Origin: Entoloma clypeatum
Lineage: Eukaryota > Basidiomycota > Agaricomycetes > Agaricales > Entolomataceae
Length of the DNA: 64,000 nt
Reading direction: 5' to 3'
Assembly (NCBI GenBank): GCA_963565915.1
Contig: OY751495.1
Span: 1,488,001-1,552,000 of the forward strand
Part shown: positions 61,349 through 64,000 of the stretch, piece by piece
How the letters are laid out: each line of letters starts with the position of its first letter
Position numbering within the stretch: position 1 is the first letter of the stretch
The notes under the pieces: generated by a model
What the model was told of the DNA's origin: nothing
Databases searched by the model: none
The model's input: only the letters and a program-made list of their open reading frames with translations
Program-made: the position numbers and the translations under genes

Positions 61349-64000
61349 ATGGTACCAGCCCTCGTCCCCGCTCGGCATGCTTTCTCCTATTCATCCCGCG
61401 TGCTCTGCTCTCTTCTCCCCAAGATACCCATCCACTTCATTGGACTCCCTTGCGAGAGCCCTCTTCCCATTCCCAACAATTCCCACATCCTTGCCAAGAG
61501 AGCCCATGACTTCGACCCCCACAACCCCAGAGATGTCGTATTCGCGGTCCTCATCCCAGTCCTCGTCTTGTTATCAGGTCTTTTTGCCGGGTTGACATTG
61601 GGCTATATGAGCTTGGACGAAACCCAGCTCAAAGTCCTGAGTATCAGCGGCACCCCGTACGCATCTATCTTACACTTTTCATACCCGCCCCAACCGATCC
61701 CCATTCACAGTGAACAACGCGCATATGCGAAGAAGATCCAACCCGTTCGAAAAAACGGACATCTCCTCCTCGTCACCTTGCTCTTGTGTAACATGATCGT
61801 CAACGAGACCCTCCCCGTCATCTCCGACCAAGTCCTAGGCGGTGGCATCCCGAGCGTTATCGTCAGTACCGTCCTCATTGTAATGTGAGTCTGCCTGGAG
61901 CCGTACGGAGCACCAGTGACGTCACGCATCTTTTTTGGAACTGCCCTGTCTCCACAGAATTGACGTTTTGCTCTTAGCTTCGCCGAAATAATCCCGCAGT
62001 CTCTTTTCACCCGCCATGGTCTTTATCTTGGCGCCAAGATGGCGGGTTTCACCAGGTGTTTAATCTTTTTTATGGTGCGTTCTCAACCCTTTTGTCACAT
62101 CTTTCCCTCGCGCTCATCTTCTCCAGGGAATAATTGCATGGCCTGTTGCAAAACTCCTTGAATTTGTTTTGGGTCCGCATCATGGAATCATTTATCGTCG
62201 GGCTGAGTTGAAAGAGCTCATTGCTATGCACTCGTCGCACGCTACGCACGGAGGAGACCTCAAGACTGATACCATCACAATCATCGGAGCTACACTTGAC
62301 CTGCAAGAGAAAGTCGTCAAACAGGTATGTCTCTGGCCACTTTTGTCGACCTTCTGACCTTGGTTACTTTCCAGGCAATGACTCCAATCGACGATGTCTT
62401 CATGCTGGATATTGATTCTAAACTCGATTGTGATCTGCTGAAAAACATATGCCAGACTGGGCACAGTCGTGTCCCTGTATACGAAGAAGTCGAAGTGCCT
62501 GTGTCCGATCTAGCAGGAACGAACTCGGTCGCCACCCCGAAGGAGCGTACGCGCAAGGTGAAAAAGATTCTTGGCATTCTGTTGGTAAAGAATTGTCTTC
62601 TTCTTGATCCCAAAGGTACGAAGACATCTTTCTATCTCTAGCATCTCTCAATCAACTCGTTGAGTACACTTAGCCGCTACTCCACTCCGCAAGATCCCTT
62701 TGAACAAAGTTCCCTTCGTCCCTAACAACGAGCCTCTCTTGGGAATCCTCGACAAGTTCCAGGAAGGCAGGAGTCACATGGCCATCGTCAGTCGCTTCAG
62801 CGTAGAAAAGGTACAGCCAACTTGCACCCTACGAATAACTGTCGTTCAACCTTCCTCCTTTCCCAGGCAGCAAGCGTCAAGAAAGCCGTCAAGCGTGGAC
62901 TGACCCAACGTCTCCGCGAGCGCGTCATGGGCGACTCTGATTCAAGCGACGAAGAGAAAGACGATAAGAACAGCGACAAGGATGCCGAAGAACTGACCCT
63001 AAAAGAAGACGGTGTCTCCGAAAAGGATGATTTCGCTGAGGGCGTCCCGAGCTTTGGAGGTATACGCAAGAAGAAGCGCACAGCAACAACTCGTGGGAGT
63101 CGTAAGGATATCGAGATGGGAATCATCGAAGGCGACGATGCGACGGCAAACCAGGAGGAAGGCAAAAAGGGTGGGGGGAATTTGAGGTTCCAGCTGCCGA
63201 AGGCGGCGGCGGGTATGGCCTTGATGTCAACGTTGGAGCAGAGTATGCCTGCAGATGCTGTTTTGGCCAAGGAGGGTGCTGAAGAGGTATGCTCACGCTC
63301 CTCTTGCCGAGCTCGGTGCTGACGATTTTCTCTTCTGTACAGTTTTTGAAGAACTATGACCCTGCCGTCATGCCTCTCGGAATCATCACTCTGGAAGACG
63401 TCCTCGAAGGTGCATTCTTTTCACTTCTCTACAAACCTCGCCTTTTGGTTCACCGCGCATTATACTTATTTATTCAGAACTCATTGGCGAAGAAATATAC
63501 GACGAATTCGATCCTCAAGGCGCCCATGGCGACCCGTACGAAGTTCCACCCAAAGTCCACGATTCAGGCATGGCCACCCCAGTCCCCGAGCAACAACAGC
63601 CTACCGCTGCCTCGCACATGCCCGCTGCTCTCCACAGACTCGGACACCTTGGATTCCTAAGACCGCGCAGCGCCCCACCAGCGCCCAGGAATCTTGAGGT
63701 GATCCCCACCACCAGCGTCGGTGAGAAGCTAGCGGCGGCAGCGTCCGAGGGCGTCGAGGAACACGCTCACGGCCATCACGTCATCCATCCCACTATGGAA
63801 GTTAGCCCCACGGTTCAGCCTGCACCCGCCCTGTCGAGTCCTGTAATGACGGGAGGGCCGACGCCGAGGCTGGCTGCGCCGACGCAGATCCCGCTCGAGG
63901 CGATGATTTTGGGCCGCGGACGGAGGCCGGCGTCGTCACCTGGTCTGGTGTCATTGGCGGGTCTAGGGTTGAGCACGAGTGGTGGTGGTGGTGGGGAACA
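61349..64000 (+). CDS. MAM3: CNNM/Mam3-type transporter, partial
   Basis: Membrane protein of the CorC/CNNM (DUF21-CBS) family; yeast Mam3 is vacuolar and affects manganese and magnesium balance. Nine exons in view: 61349-61656, 61711-61884, 61978-62074, 62127-62324, 62375-62615, 62674-62810, 62867-63286, 63343-63409 and 63478 to the window end, still open. DUF21 part: GLFAGLTLGYMSLDETQLKV, LLLVTLLLCNMIVNETLPVI, FAEIIPQSLFTRHGL. CBS pair: AMTPIDDVFMLDIDSKLDCD, GHSRVPVYEEVEV, GILDKFQEGRSHMAIVSRF and YDPAVMPLGIITLEDVLEELIGEEIYDE. A charged insert of about 140 residues (DSDSSDEEKDDKNSDKD) splits the second CBS motif, as in fungal members. The start is the first ATG before the first hydrophobic segment. 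Confidence 0.9.

Overview
The window is nuclear DNA of a filamentous basidiomycete, most likely an agaricomycete. Host genes carry many short introns (about 45-110 bp, GT-AG), several with basidiomycete-type CTAAC branch sites, and they encode eukaryotic housekeeping proteins: HSP60, Mago nashi, Sus1, p24, Rho, Gpi1 and Noc1/Mak21. A C-terminal Rua1-like domain and a HAM1-like protein point to fungi. The species cannot be named from the sequence. Exon limits below were set by hand from reading frame, splice consensus and family alignment remembered from general knowledge; no transcript data were available.

Layout. 1-5.0 kb: mitochondrial chaperonin HSP60 (-), a disordered hypothetical protein (+), a doubtful small gene (-) and Mago nashi (-). 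5.1-31.9 kb is a mobile-element block: a decayed, internally deleted Copia (Copia-1), a TA-flanked MITE, a tRNA-derived SINE-like unit, a foldback element with a Gypsy retrotransposon (Gypsy-1) inserted in it, a decayed Gypsy fragment (Gypsy-2), a Zn-cluster/coiled-coil gene broken by a non-autonomous hAT element, a near-complete Copia (Copia-2), a Tc1/mariner element with 216-bp terminal repeats, and two adjacent MITEs. 32.0-42.0 kb: Sus1/ENY2 (+), a Gvp36-like BAR protein (+), a p24 cargo receptor (-) diverging from a Rua1-domain protein (+), a HAM1-like protein (+) and a proline/serine-rich hypothetical (+). 42-45 kb has almost no genes. 45.0-47.9 kb: a two-gene PIF/Harbinger transposon. 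48.0-64.0 kb: a Rho GTPase (-) diverging from a short Gpi1/PIG-Q (+), a broken gene (-), a 1034-residue bifunctional lysine-ketoglutarate reductase/saccharopine dehydrogenase (+), a small unknown (-), Noc1/Mak21 (-) and the first part of a CNNM/Mam3 transporter (+) that runs off the window.

The host genes do not form a pathway cluster; they are unrelated housekeeping genes, some sharing divergent promoters. The strongest window-wide signals are these. (1) The isolated in-frame stops examined in five element families are all TGA, mostly where the family has arginine, as expected from CGA to TGA decay at methylated CpG. (2) Both Copia elements have a primer-binding site complementary to the anticodon arm of initiator tRNA-Met, the half-tRNA primer type. 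(3) Gene models repeatedly need AAG 3' splice sites and very small exons, including a 6-nt exon in mago and a 12-nt exon in the p24 gene. (4) Lysine catabolism-type LKR and SDH are fused in one fungal gene with a possible mitochondrial presequence.
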